From positions 1-54,324 of the forward strand of contig BLLW01000021.1 in assembly GCA_011959285.1 (NCBI GenBank): a DNA stretch of 54,324 nucleotides. Reading direction: 5' to 3'. The notes beneath the pieces are model-generated. The model was not told the DNA's origin and made no database searches. It saw nothing but the letters and a program-made list of their open reading frames with translations. The DNA is from Lachnospiraceae bacterium (GTDB lineage Bacteria > Bacillota > Clostridia > Lachnospirales > Lachnospiraceae). Made by a program: the position numbers and the translations under genes. Below, piece by piece: positions 34,965 through 44,258 of this stretch; the first letter of the stretch is position 1; every line of letters begins with the position of its first letter.

Positions 34965-36455
34965 GTGAGAGACAGCAGAATGGACAGAGGCGCCGGTATT
35001 TTATTGGCGGTGACCAGTCTTCCGTCACCGTACGGTATTGGAACAATGGGAAAGGAAGCTTTCAGATTCGTGGATATGCTGACCGATCTGCGCCAGAAGT
35101 ATTGGCAGGTGCTTCCAATCGGTCCAACTAGTTTCGGCGACAGCCCCTATCAGTCTTTTTCTGCATTTGCAGGAAACCCTTATCTCATTGATTTGGATAT
35201 CCTGATTGAAGAAGGTCTTTTGAAGCAGGAAGAAGTAGATGGATATAACTGGGGCATACGAAAAGATGATATTGATTATGCACTGATTTATAATAACAGG
35301 TTTAAGGTTCTTAAGAGTGCTTTTGACAGATTTGATGTGAAGAAGGATGCTTTTAAGAAATTTTGTAAGGACAATAAGGACTGGCTTGAAGACTACAGCC
35401 TTTATATGGCAGTCAAAAATGAAAAAGGCGGCAGTGAGTGGCTTTCCTGGGAAGAGGGACTTAGAAACCGTGATGCAGATACGCTGGCGGAATATAGAGA
35501 GCAGCTGAAGGAGCAGATTTTGTTTTGGATGTTCCTGCAGTATAAATTTTTTGAGCAGTGGAAGGCGCTGAAAGCATATGCCAATGAACAGGGCATCAAG
35601 ATTATCGGGGATATTCCCCTTTACATCGCGCTTGACAGTGCAGACGTGTGGGCGGACAGAGACCAGTTTAAGCTGGATGAGGAGGGAAGACCCTCGGAGG
35701 TTGCCGGATGCCCCCCAGATGATTTTTCAGATGATGGTCAGAAATGGGGAAATCCCCTGTATGACTGGGAGAAGATGGAAGCGGAAGGGTTTGGCTGGTG
35801 GAAGGAACGGATTGCCGCCAACGGCAGGCTTTTTGATATCATCAGAATCGATCATTTTATTGGAGTAGCAAAGTACTACAGCATTCCCGCACAGGATGAG
35901 AATGCAAGAAATGGCAGATGGAATAAAGGACCTGGGAAAAAGCTCACTGATATGATTGAAAAGACCCTTGGAAAGAACCGCATTATAGCAGAAGATTTAG
36001 GAGTAGCAGTTCCAGCGGTCAAAAAGCTTCTTGCAAAGACAGGATGGCCAGGGATGAAGATTTTACTGTTTGCCTTTGACGGGAATACGGCAAACGAACA
36101 TCTGCCCCACAATTATGAGGACAGCAACCTTGTGGTGTATGCCGGAACCCATGATAATGAAACGATAGTGGGTTATTTCAGGGATAAGACGGAGTATGAG
36201 CTTGCTTATTTATATGAATATCTGAATATTAAAAAGAAGGATGATATACCGGATGCGATTATCCGGACGGCCTATGGAAGTGTGGCGGATATCGCTATCA
36301 TGCAGATGCAGGATCTTTTAAAGCTGGGAAATGAGACAAGAATGAATTTTCCCTCTACTGTGGGCTGTAATTGGCGTTGGAGGACGCTTAGAGAGAGTCT
36401 TGATGAAGAGAGACGTACGTGGCTTAGAACAATGACACTCTTGTATAGACGATAA
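34965..36455 (+). CDS. malQ: 4-alpha-glucanotransferase
   Basis: A 496-residue cytosolic GH77 amylomaltase that moves glucan chains between maltodextrins and frees glucose. GH77 landmarks: ILLAVTSLPSPYGIG, PIGPTSFGDSPYQSFSAFAGNP, the nucleophile Asp in IIRIDHFIG, the acid Glu in IIAEDLGV and the third Asp in GTHDNETIVGYF. I chose GTG 34965, 9 bases behind GGAGG; GTG 34947 and ATG 34980 are in frame too. It has its own promoter and terminator, upstream of malE. Confidence 0.94.
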   Translation: MRDSRMDRGAGILLAVTSLPSPYGIGTMGKEAFRFVDMLTDLRQKYWQVLPIGPTSFGDSPYQSFSAFAGNPYLIDLDILIEEGLLKQEEVDGYNWGIRKDDIDYALIYNNRFKVLKSAFDRFDVKKDAFKKFCKDNKDWLEDYSLYMAVKNEKGGSEWLSWEEGLRNRDADTLAEYREQLKEQILFWMFLQYKFFEQWKALKAYANEQGIKIIGDIPLYIALDSADVWADRDQFKLDEEGRPSEVAGCPPDDFSDDGQKWGNPLYDWEKMEAEGFGWWKERIAANGRLFDIIRIDHFIGVAKYYSIPAQDENARNGRWNKGPGKKLTDMIEKTLGKNRIIAEDLGVAVPAVKKLLAKTGWPGMKILLFAFDGNTANEHLPHNYEDSNLVVYAGTHDNETIVGYFRDKTEYELAYLYEYLNIKKKDDIPDAIIRTAYGSVADIAIMQMQDLLKLGNETRMNFPSTVGCNWRWRTLRESLDEERRTWLRTMTLLYRR

Positions 36456-36487
36456 AAACATGTTAAAATATAGACATGTTTTTTTGG
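36454..36487 (+). terminator. malQ terminator
   Basis: A 10-bp stem (AAAAACATGT / ACATGTTTTT) with a 10-base loop and a T tract, overlapping the malQ stop codon. Confidence 0.8.
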
Positions 36488-36518
36488 ACTTAGTTTTTTA
36501 TGATATGAAATGTGGTAA

Positions 36519-36559
36519 CACGAACATAGCGTTTGTGACACATTTTATATAAATATAAT
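36519..36559 (+). promoter_or_regulatory. malE promoter with candidate operator
   Basis: A TATAAT -10 box lies at 36554-36559; the -35 region (TTGTGA near 36533) is poor. An inverted repeat CACGAAC-ATAGC-GTTTGTG (36519-36537, one mismatched pair) covers that -35 region. This is what one expects of a repressed sugar promoter; the LacI-type regulator at 33687 is the obvious candidate. Confidence 0.5.
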
Positions 36560-36586
36560 CAAATCCAAAAAGGAGAGGAAAGAATT

Positions 36587-37906
36587 ATGAAAAAGAAAGT
36601 TTTAGCAGTACTTCTTGCTTCTGCTATGGTAGCTTCTTTGGTTGGCTGCGGCGGCGAGACACAGGAAGCACCTGCACAGACAGAAGAAGAAACAACAGAC
36701 GACGCAGAGGCAGAAGCAGAAGCTCCTGCAGAGACAACAGATGAGGCAGAGGCAGAAGCTCCTGCAGAGGAAGAAGCAATCACAGCAACAATCACTGTAT
36801 GGGGACCTTCAGAAGATCAGTCCGCAGACGCTGGCAACTGGCTTCCTACAATGTGCGAACAGTTTGCAGCTCAGCATCCAAGCTGGGATCTGACTTTTGA
36901 GTATGGCGTATGTGCTGAAGGTGATGCAAAGGCTACTATAACACAGGACGTTGAAGGCGCAGCTGACGTATACATGCTTGCAAACGACAACATTCCTGAA
37001 TTAGTTGCTGCAAACGCGCTTGCAGAACTTGGCGGAAGCTACCTGGACGCTGTAACATCTACAAATGCTGACTCTATCATAGCATCTGTTACATACAATG
37101 ATTCCGTATGGGCATTCCCTTTCACATCCAACACATGGTTCATGTACTACGACAAGAGTGTCTTCACAGAAGATGATGTTAAGAGCCTTGATACAATGTT
37201 AGAAAAAGGAAAGGTTTCCTTCCCTCTTTCAAACAGCTGGTATATCCAGGCATTCTATGTTGCTAACGGCGCTACTATCTTTGGCGATGGTACAGACGAA
37301 GCAGCAGGCATCAACTTCGGCGGCGAGAACGCAGTAGCAGCTACAGATTATCTTGTTGACTTAGTTGCAAACGCTAACTTCATCAACGACCAGGATGGTG
37401 CAGGTATCGCAGGTCTTCGTGACGGTTCCGTTAATGCAATCTTCTCTGGTACATGGGATGCAGCATCTGTACAGGAAGCACTTGGCGATAACATGGGCGT
37501 TGCAGCACTTCCTACAGCTAACATCGGTGGAAATGCAGGTCAGTTAAAGTCCTTCATGGGATCTAAGGCAGTAGGCGTTAACCCTAACTGTGAGAACATG
37601 GAAGTTGCTATGGCACTTGCAGCTTACCTTGCTAGTGAAGAAGCTCAGATGGCTCACTATGAACTGAGAAACGTTCTTCCTTCTAACACAAACATTACAC
37701 TTGCAGACGATGCAATTGCAACTGCTGTAACAAACACTATGGTATCTACATCTATCATGCAGCCTGTTGTTTCTTCTATGGGTAACTACTGGTCACCTGC
37801 AGAGAACATGGGTAAGGCACTTGTTGCTGGTGAAATCACACATGACAATGCAGCAGAGAAGACAGAAGAAATGAACACAGCAATGAACACAGACGTTGCT
37901 CAGTAA
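36587..37906 (+). CDS. malE: maltodextrin-binding lipoprotein
   Basis: A 439-residue extracellular binding protein of the maltodextrin ABC importer. Lipobox LVGC puts the acylated Cys at 21. A Glu/Ala/Thr-rich linker (about 24-63) has a 12-codon tandem duplication. The binding domain starts ITVWGPSEDQ and keeps family features such as AADVYMLANDNIPELVAANAL and FPFTSNTWFMYYDKS. It has a strong AGGAGAGG ribosome binding site. Its codons lean to GCA, AAC, TTC and ACA more than its neighbours, which suggests very high expression. A hairpin (37935-37954) separates it from malF. Confidence 0.92.
   Translation: MKKKVLAVLLASAMVASLVGCGGETQEAPAQTEEETTDDAEAEAEAPAETTDEAEAEAPAEEEAITATITVWGPSEDQSADAGNWLPTMCEQFAAQHPSWDLTFEYGVCAEGDAKATITQDVEGAADVYMLANDNIPELVAANALAELGGSYLDAVTSTNADSIIASVTYNDSVWAFPFTSNTWFMYYDKSVFTEDDVKSLDTMLEKGKVSFPLSNSWYIQAFYVANGATIFGDGTDEAAGINFGGENAVAATDYLVDLVANANFINDQDGAGIAGLRDGSVNAIFSGTWDAASVQEALGDNMGVAALPTANIGGNAGQLKSFMGSKAVGVNPNCENMEVAMALAAYLASEEAQMAHYELRNVLPSNTNITLADDAIATAVTNTMVSTSIMQPVVSSMGNYWSPAENMGKALVAGEITHDNAAEKTEEMNTAMNTDVAQ
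36716..36769 (+). repeat. in-frame tandem repeat in the MalE linker
   Basis: The 18-base unit GCAGAAGCTCCTGCAGAG occurs at 36716-36733 and 36752-36769, 36 bases (12 codons) apart, within a Glu/Ala-rich linker coding stretch. Confidence 0.7.
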
Positions 37907-37934
37907 AATTTCAGTCAAAACGATAGGTATTCAG

Positions 37935-37954
37935 GATGCCCCATATAGGGCATC
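37935..37954 (+). repeat. intercistronic hairpin between malE and malF
   Basis: A 7-bp stem GATGCCC / GGGCATC with a 6-base loop, extended by flanking AGG / CCT. There is no T tract. It may protect the malE message or lower readthrough into malFG. Confidence 0.6.
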
Positions 37955-37990
37955 TTGGTGCCTGTTTGATAGGAAGGTAGGAGGTTTAAT

Positions 37991-39367
37991 GTGAAGAAGA
38001 CTGGTTCTGGAAGGAAAAAAGAGTTTGCGAATCCTTATACTGTAGCGAAAGCAGTAACAAAAGGAAATATCATAACGAAATTATCCATGCTGGTCATGGG
38101 GTTAGGAAATATTGCACATAAACAGATTGGAAAAGGGATTGCATTTTTGGCGGTTGAGGTTGCTTATATCTGGTTTATGGTTACGTCAGGTTTTTATAAC
38201 TTATCCATGCTTCCTTCACTGGGGTGGAGAGCACAGGAAAAAGTTTGGAATGAGAAAAAAAGTATATATGAATATGTAGCGGGAGATCAATCGCTGCTCT
38301 TGCTCTTATATGGTATTGCTACCATTTTTGTAACACTGGCTTTTATCATGGTTTGGAGGGGAGCTGTAAAGAGTTCCTATGAAGCCGAAGTCCTCGCCAA
38401 AGAAGGCAGGCATTTAAACACATTTAAAGAAGATATTAAGGGTTTGTTCAATCAAAATTTATATAAATTGCTTCTTGCAGCGCCAATAGGAGGAGTTCTC
38501 GTATTCACTATTCTGCCGCTGATTTTTATGATTTGTATGGCGTTTACCAATTATAGTAAGTTAGATGAGCATTTAGTTTTATTTGACTGGGTGGGACTTG
38601 ACAATTTTGCCAAGATTCTAAACTTTGGTGACAGCATCGGGCGTCAGTTCTATTCGGTATTGGGATGGACCTTAACTTGGGCAGTTCTTGCAACGGCGCT
38701 GAACTACATATTTGGTATGATTCTTGGAATCGTAATCAATAGGAAGGAAACAAAGGGAAAAGCATTCTGGCGTTTTTGCTTTGTACTATCTATTGCGGTT
38801 CCCCAGTTCGTGTCTTTGCTGATTATGAGAAGTATGCTGCAGACAACAGGTATTGTAAATACCCTGCTTTTGAAGTATGGTCTGATTGATCAGGCGCTTC
38901 CTTTCTTCTCAAATGCAACATGGGCAAGAGCAACGGTTATCATCATTAACCTGTGGGTTGGTATTCCATATACACTGCTCCAGGTAACAGGTATCTTACA
39001 GAATATTCCGGGAGAGCTTTATGAAGCAGCTAAGATTGACGGTGCAAATGCAATCCAGACCTTTTTCAAGATTACGCTGCCATATATGTTGTTTGTAATG
39101 ACACCTTATCTGATTACACAGTTTACTGGAAATGTAAACAACTTTAACGTTATTTTCCTGTTATCAGGAGGAAATCCGACCGGCGTGGGAGATACCGCAG
39201 GAAAGACGGATCTTCTGGTTACTTGGTTGTATAAGCTGACTATTGATAAGAACTACTACAATCTGGGAGCGGTTATCGGTATCATGACCTTCGTGGTTCT
39301 GGCGATTGTGGCACTGTTGACCTATCGGAATACAGCATCCTATAAAGACGAGGAGGGATTCATGTAA
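37991..39367 (+). CDS. malF: maltodextrin ABC transporter permease, MalF type
   Basis: A 458-residue integral membrane protein, first of two permease subunits. It starts at GTG behind GGAGG; the overlapping ATG at 37989 is followed at once by a stop codon. About eight hydrophobic segments are visible, and a large N-terminal part precedes the core, as in MalF. The coupling loop reads ELYEAAKIDGANAIQTFFKITLP (EAA motif, binds the ATPase). Its stop overlaps the malG start (ATGTAATGA). No ATPase gene (msmX/malK) is in the operon; a shared one elsewhere is usual in Firmicutes. Confidence 0.93.
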   Translation: MKKTGSGRKKEFANPYTVAKAVTKGNIITKLSMLVMGLGNIAHKQIGKGIAFLAVEVAYIWFMVTSGFYNLSMLPSLGWRAQEKVWNEKKSIYEYVAGDQSLLLLLYGIATIFVTLAFIMVWRGAVKSSYEAEVLAKEGRHLNTFKEDIKGLFNQNLYKLLLAAPIGGVLVFTILPLIFMICMAFTNYSKLDEHLVLFDWVGLDNFAKILNFGDSIGRQFYSVLGWTLTWAVLATALNYIFGMILGIVINRKETKGKAFWRFCFVLSIAVPQFVSLLIMRSMLQTTGIVNTLLLKYGLIDQALPFFSNATWARATVIIINLWVGIPYTLLQVTGILQNIPGELYEAAKIDGANAIQTFFKITLPYMLFVMTPYLITQFTGNVNNFNVIFLLSGGNPTGVGDTAGKTDLLVTWLYKLTIDKNYYNLGAVIGIMTFVVLAIVALLTYRNTASYKDEEGFM

Positions 39368-40248
39368 TGAGTAAAGCAAATGACGTAGCTGTAACAGGCG
39401 CAAAAGTCCGTAAAACGATTACGAATATCATTGTACATGTGATTCTGGCTATTTTAGCTTTCATATGGGTTCTGCCGATTTTCTGGGTAGTGCTTACCAG
39501 TTTCAGAGGAGAAAAGGGATCTTATGTAACGACCTTTTTCCCACAGACATATACGATTAATAATTATGTGAAGCTGTTTAAAGATACGACAATATTAAAC
39601 TTCCCAAGGATGTTCATGAACACCTTTGTGATTGCCATTTTCACCTGTATTATTTCAACTATTTTCGTGTGTTCTGTTTCTTACTGTATGTCCAGAATGC
39701 GCTTTAAAATGAGAAGACCATTCATGAATATTGCCATGGTCTTGGGATTATTCCCTGGATTTATGTCCATGGTTGCAGTGTATTATATTTTAAAGGCACT
39801 TAATATGTCAGAAGGCTCCATGATTCCCATTGCATTGGTGGTTGTGTTCTCAGCCGGAACAGGATTAGGATTTTATGTGGCAAAGGGATTTTTTGATACG
39901 ATTCCAAAGTCACTGGATGAGGCAGCAATCATTGATGGGGCTACAAGATGGAAAATTTTTACCAACGTAACGATTCCCCTAAGTAAGCCGATTATTGTAT
40001 ATACCATTTTGACATCCTTTATGTCGCCTTGGATTGATTTCCTTTTTGCAAAGGTTATCTGCCGTGCAGATGCAAAGTACTATACGGTATCCATCGGTCT
40101 TTGGAAGATGCTCGAGAAGGAATATATCGACAACTGGTATACATCCTTTGCAGCTGGAGCAGTTCTTGTATCTATACCTATTGCAATTTTGTTCCTTATG
40201 ACTCAGAAATTCTATGTAGAAGGTATGAGCGGAGCAGTGAAGGGTTAA
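39367..40248 (+). CDS. malG: maltodextrin ABC transporter permease, MalG type
   Basis: A 293-residue permease with six predicted membrane segments, the usual length for MalG. The EAA loop is SLDEAAIIDGATRWKIF, and the N-terminal WVLPIFWVVLTSF segment is typical. It starts on the malF stop codon, so translation is coupled. A terminator follows at 40272. It forms the channel with MalF. Confidence 0.94.
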   Translation: MSKANDVAVTGAKVRKTITNIIVHVILAILAFIWVLPIFWVVLTSFRGEKGSYVTTFFPQTYTINNYVKLFKDTTILNFPRMFMNTFVIAIFTCIISTIFVCSVSYCMSRMRFKMRRPFMNIAMVLGLFPGFMSMVAVYYILKALNMSEGSMIPIALVVVFSAGTGLGFYVAKGFFDTIPKSLDEAAIIDGATRWKIFTNVTIPLSKPIIVYTILTSFMSPWIDFLFAKVICRADAKYYTVSIGLWKMLEKEYIDNWYTSFAAGAVLVSIPIAILFLMTQKFYVEGMSGAVKG

Positions 40249-40271
40249 TGGAGTTGTTAACAGTATAAAAT

Positions 40272-40323
40272 AAAAACCTAAGGAGTCTGCTTCATATCTG
40301 AAGGATTCTTCTTAGGTTTTTTT
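40272..40323 (+). terminator. terminator of malEFG
   Basis: An outer 11-bp stem (AAAAACCTAAG / CTTAGGTTTTT) holding a smaller inner hairpin (CTTCATATCTGAAG), followed by TTTT. Confidence 0.85.
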
Positions 40324-40360
40324 ACGCTTAGAAAGCGGGAGTAGGAAAGGAGAGAGTATA

Positions 40361-42106
40361 TTGTATAAAAGAAAAACAAGACTTTTGTGTATGATGATGG
40401 TTTTGATGATGTTGGCGACAGGATGCGGAAAGGGCGGAGCTGAGGAACAAAATGTGCAGCCGGCACAAAGCGATGAACAGGTCAAAGAGGCAGGGGAGCA
40501 GCAAACGGGCAATGAGGAAGTGGAAAACGAGGACAATGTAAAACAAGCGCTAGAAGAACTAGAGGCAGAAGAGCAGGCACTTCTTCCGGCAGAAATTTCA
40601 ATGGAAGATAATTATCGCACTTATTATGAAGTATTTGTATATTCCTTTTTTGACGGCAATGGAGATGGAATCGGCGATCTCAAGGGATTGATTGATAAGC
40701 TGGACTATATCAATGACGGGGATCCACAGACCACTTCGGATTTAGGGTGTAATGGAATTTGGCTTATGCCTATCATGCCTTCACCTTCTTATCACAAGTA
40801 TGATGTAACGGACTATTGTGAGATTGATCCGGCGTATGGTACGATGGAGGATTTTGAGACATTGATTGCAGAGTGCGATAAGAGAGGGATTAAGGTTATC
40901 ATTGACTTTGTAATCAACCACAGCTCATCTGAACATCCGTGGTTCAAAGAAGCGTGTAGTTATCTGGCAGCTCTTGGGGATGGTGAACCTTCCTTGGAAG
41001 AATGCCCTTATGTGGATTATTATCATTTCACCAAGGAGGCAGGAACCGGCTACAGTCAAGTGCCGGAAAGCGACGTATGGTATTATGAGGCGCAGTTTTA
41101 TTATGGGATGCCGGATTTGAACCTTTATAATGAACAACTGCGGAAGGAAATCGAAGATATTGTTGATTTCTGGCTTTCAAAGGGCGTAGGAGGCTTTCGG
41201 CTGGATGCCGCCAAGGAATTTGAGACAGGTGTGGACAGTGCCAATGTGGAGATTCTCACCTGGTTTACAGATATGGTGAAAGGAAAGAAGCAGGACGCCT
41301 ACTTAGTAGCCGAGGTGTGGACAGACATATCTACTTATGCCCAGTACTATGACAGCGGTATAGACAGTGTATTTAATTTCGCTTTTGCTGACAGTGAAGG
41401 AATTATTGCAAGCGTAGCGAAAGCAAGCGCGCCTGCGTCTTCCTACGGCAAGGCAGTTCAGAACATCCAGGAAATGTTTGCAGGGCACAATCCGGATTAT
41501 ATTGATGCCCCTTTTTATACCAATCACGATATGGCAAGGAGTGCAGGGTACTTTTCAGGAGACAATGCGCAGTCACAGACCAAGATTGCTGGTGCGATGA
41601 ATCTTTTAATGACAGGAAGCACCTTTGTATATTATGGGGAAGAACTGGGAATGAAAGGGGCAGGTAAGGACGAAAATAAGCGTGCGCCCATGTATTTTTC
41701 AGAAGATAAGAGCATGCCAGGTATGTGTACAGGTCCATCAGACATGGACAGCATAAAGATGAAGTATGGAAGCTATGAAGAGCAGGTGCAGGATCCTTAT
41801 TCCATTTATCATTATTATAGGAAGGCAATCCGTATAAGAAATGCATTTCCTGCAATCAGCAAAGGGACGGTAACGAATCTGGAGACCTATTCAGATGATA
41901 CGCTGACTGCATTTGCAAAAACTTATGAAAATGAGACACTTTATATTTTCTGCAATCTGTCAGCTGAGCCCATAACCATCCAGATCCCTGAAGTTTCTTC
42001 TAAAACAGAGAAAATAGCGAGCAGCCTGTATGTGGATGAAAATAAGGCATCCTTGGAGGGAGATGCGCTTACAATTCCAGGGTATGGCGTGGTGATTTTA
42101 AAATAA
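40361..42106 (+). CDS. extracellular alpha-amylase lipoprotein (GH13)
   Basis: A 581-residue secreted, membrane-tethered glycosidase that cuts alpha-1,4-glucan outside the cell. It starts at TTG behind AAAGGAGAG; the signal peptide ends in lipobox LATGC (Cys 22), then a Glu/Gln-rich linker to about 85. The catalytic barrel shows a calcium-type loop DGNGDGIGD, DFVINHSSSEHPWF, nucleophile D282 (GGFRLDAAKEF), acid E318 (VAEVWTD) and D390 (YTNHDMAR). It ends with a C-terminal beta domain. The setting with malQ and malEFG says its products feed that importer. Exact specificity (alpha-amylase, neopullulanase or alpha-glucosidase) cannot be read. Confidence 0.9.
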   Translation: MYKRKTRLLCMMMVLMMLATGCGKGGAEEQNVQPAQSDEQVKEAGEQQTGNEEVENEDNVKQALEELEAEEQALLPAEISMEDNYRTYYEVFVYSFFDGNGDGIGDLKGLIDKLDYINDGDPQTTSDLGCNGIWLMPIMPSPSYHKYDVTDYCEIDPAYGTMEDFETLIAECDKRGIKVIIDFVINHSSSEHPWFKEACSYLAALGDGEPSLEECPYVDYYHFTKEAGTGYSQVPESDVWYYEAQFYYGMPDLNLYNEQLRKEIEDIVDFWLSKGVGGFRLDAAKEFETGVDSANVEILTWFTDMVKGKKQDAYLVAEVWTDISTYAQYYDSGIDSVFNFAFADSEGIIASVAKASAPASSYGKAVQNIQEMFAGHNPDYIDAPFYTNHDMARSAGYFSGDNAQSQTKIAGAMNLLMTGSTFVYYGEELGMKGAGKDENKRAPMYFSEDKSMPGMCTGPSDMDSIKMKYGSYEEQVQDPYSIYHYYRKAIRIRNAFPAISKGTVTNLETYSDDTLTAFAKTYENETLYIFCNLSAEPITIQIPEVSSKTEKIASSLYVDENKASLEGDALTIPGYGVVILK

Positions 42107-42239
42107 TATGTTCTTTCAAGAACAGGGAAAAATGTGAATATTATTTTCTTTGTAGTACATTTTGAAATTTTATGGTAAGATAAAATTAGCGCGTATTTTG
42201 CGATAACAAAAGTAGAAGTTTTGGGAAGGAAAATACATT

Positions 42240-42686
42240 ATGGAAAAAGAAAATACTTACAGGCTGGAAATGATTGAAAAGTATCAAGCTAAATTTGCAA
42301 ACGCATTCCGCTATCTCCCATGGTTTGAAGAGCGGTTAGGAGAAAGGGTGGTTCAGAATTATAATGGCGCAGATAAGCCGGGAAATTCGGTTCCCATTCC
42401 GGTATATGACGGCACTCTTCTTGCATTTGTGAAGGAAATGCAAAGAACAGGGCTTTTTGACCGTAATTATATCTATACTTATTCACGCTGCAAGCTTAAG
42501 AATGCGCAGGATGAGCTTCAAATGATTGAGCAGGTCGAGTTTAAGGATATAGAAATCATATTTGCAATTATGGCAAAATATGTGCTGGGCGGTATGACGA
42601 AGGGGATTCTCTGGTCACAAGCGGTTGAAAACGGCGTTTTCTTTCATGGGCTCAAAAAGATAAAGGAACTGCTGAAGAAGGGATAA
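42240..42686 (+). CDS. DUF6508-like protein
   Basis: A 148-residue cytosolic protein with no signal peptide. It has a YLPWFEERLG motif near the start and a C-terminal helix pair (FAIMAKYVLGGMTKGILWSQAVENGVFFHGLKKIKEL). From memory this layout resembles DUF6508, whose role is unknown. The ribosome binding site is GGGAAGGAAAA. It leads an operon with the TetR regulator and two M14-type genes (gaps of 27, 21 and 3 bases). I saw no clear promoter in the 133 bases upstream, which also hold a possible AATAATA...TATTATT hairpin after the amylase gene. Confidence 0.6.
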   Translation: MEKENTYRLEMIEKYQAKFANAFRYLPWFEERLGERVVQNYNGADKPGNSVPIPVYDGTLLAFVKEMQRTGLFDRNYIYTYSRCKLKNAQDELQMIEQVEFKDIEIIFAIMAKYVLGGMTKGILWSQAVENGVFFHGLKKIKELLKKG

Positions 42687-42713
42687 GTCTCTTTTATTAT
42701 AGGAGCACAGTAT

Positions 42714-43298
42714 ATGAGTGATAAATCTGCACAGAAGAAAAAGTATATTGTAGAAAAAGCGAGGGAAGTATTTTTAGAAAAAGGATTTAAGGAAGTCACC
42801 ATGAAGGATATCGTGGAAGCATGCGATATCAGCAGGGGAGGGCTTTATCTGTATTTTCAAAATACGAAGGAGCTGTTTGAAGAAGTCCTTAAGTTTGAAC
42901 AGGAAGACACGGATGATGTGTTTGACCGGAACATAACGAAGGAGGCGACGCCCTCGGATATACTTGCCTTATTTTTAAAGGAACAAAAGAAGGAGATTCT
43001 CTCAAAAAAGCCGTCCTTAAATGTGGCGATCTATGAATATTTTTTTAGGCATAAGGTACCTTCTAAAGATAATCTTTTAAAAAAGCAATTCGACGGTGCA
43101 GTATATGTGATTGAAAAACTGATTCAGGCAGGGATACAGAGCGGTGAATTTTATTGTGAAGATCCCCGGGGCGCGGCGAGGAATATTATGTATGTGCTGG
43201 AAGGGATTAAAATTGCTTCCAACACAAGGGGCATCCCGGAAGCGGCTGTGGATCGCGAGATTTTATATGTGATGCAGGGACTTGTAGCAGAAGAGTAA
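42714..43298 (+). CDS. TetR-family transcription regulator
   Basis: A 194-residue repressor. The DNA-binding part is typical: KKKYIVEKAREVFLEKGFKEVTMKDIVEACDISRGGLYLYF, given here only as a description of residues 8-47, with the GGLYLYF recognition helix. The rest is a helical ligand domain. It lies between the DUF6508-like gene and two aspartoacylase-like genes and probably controls them. Ligand unknown. Confidence 0.9.
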   Translation: MSDKSAQKKKYIVEKAREVFLEKGFKEVTMKDIVEACDISRGGLYLYFQNTKELFEEVLKFEQEDTDDVFDRNITKEATPSDILALFLKEQKKEILSKKPSLNVAIYEYFFRHKVPSKDNLLKKQFDGAVYVIEKLIQAGIQSGEFYCEDPRGAARNIMYVLEGIKIASNTRGIPEAAVDREILYVMQGLVAEE

Positions 43299-43319
43299 GG
43301 CGAAAAGGGGCATCGGTCA

Positions 43320-44255
43320 ATGAAACAAGAGGTATTCTCTATAGAACTTCCAGTGGGAGAAAGATTCGTAATCAATAAGAACAGAATCGAGGGAAAACGT
43401 CCGCGCGCTAAAAGGCTGGCAATCGTGACAGGCATTCACGGGGACGAATTTGAGGGTCAATATGTCTGCTATGAGACGGGACGGAGGCTGCTGGAAAGAC
43501 AGGATTTTCTTACTGGAACGGTAGATATTTATCCGGCATTAAATCCACTTGGGCTTGAACAGGCGGAACATAAGATTCCTAAGCTTGGGCTTGACTTAAA
43601 CAGAATGTTTCCGGGCAAAAAGAATGGCACTGCTATGGAACAGGCAGCGGCGGCGATTGTTGAAGACATATCTGGCGCAGATATGTGCCTTGATGTGCAT
43701 GCAGGTGATGTGTTTGTGAAGGAGATTCCGCAGGTGCGGGTGAGCGAGCGGTTTGCAGACCAGCTTCTTCCTTTTGCAAAACTCTTGAATGCGGATATGA
43801 TCTGGACAAATGCGGCGGCTACCGTTCATGAATCTACGCTGACCTATTCCATGAACATGCTGGGGGTGCCTTCTATGGTGTTGGAAATGGGGGTTGGGAC
43901 CAGGATTGACAGAGGTTACGGTAATCAAGTGGTGGAAGGCATTTTCCATCTGATGAAAGAGCTTGGAATGTGGGAGGGCAGTGTGGGAGAGATTCAGTAT
44001 CCGGCAATCTCTACAGACGGTGAAGTGGATTTCATTCGTTCCGGCAGTACAGGCGTATTTCTTCCGGCAATTGCCCATAATCATTATGTCAGGAAAGGGG
44101 ACAGACTGGGCGAGGTGGTGAGCCCTCTTGAAGGAAAAATCTTAGAGGAGATTAAAGCAAAGAAGAGCGGACTGGTATTTACCTTAAGGGAATATCCTTT
44201 TGTGCGGGAAGGGTCTCTTTTGGTAAGGATATTGACGGGTATTGGCGAGGAATAG
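43320..44255 (+). CDS. succinylglutamate desuccinylase/aspartoacylase-family (M14) deacylase
   Basis: A 311-residue zinc hydrolase that should cut an acyl or amide bond of an amino acid derivative. All family residues are visible: zinc ligands H40 and E43 (GIHGDE) and H127 (LDVHAGD), substrate motif N94-R95 (DLNRMFPG), and catalytic E189 (MVLEMGVG). A C-terminal beta domain follows (about 225-311). The ribosome binding site is AAGGGG. It is followed 3 bases later by a paralog of the same length that has lost key residues. Substrate not readable. Confidence 0.85.
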   Translation: MKQEVFSIELPVGERFVINKNRIEGKRPRAKRLAIVTGIHGDEFEGQYVCYETGRRLLERQDFLTGTVDIYPALNPLGLEQAEHKIPKLGLDLNRMFPGKKNGTAMEQAAAAIVEDISGADMCLDVHAGDVFVKEIPQVRVSERFADQLLPFAKLLNADMIWTNAAATVHESTLTYSMNMLGVPSMVLEMGVGTRIDRGYGNQVVEGIFHLMKELGMWEGSVGEIQYPAISTDGEVDFIRSGSTGVFLPAIAHNHYVRKGDRLGEVVSPLEGKILEEIKAKKSGLVFTLREYPFVREGSLLVRILTGIGEE

Positions 44256-44258
44256 GTT

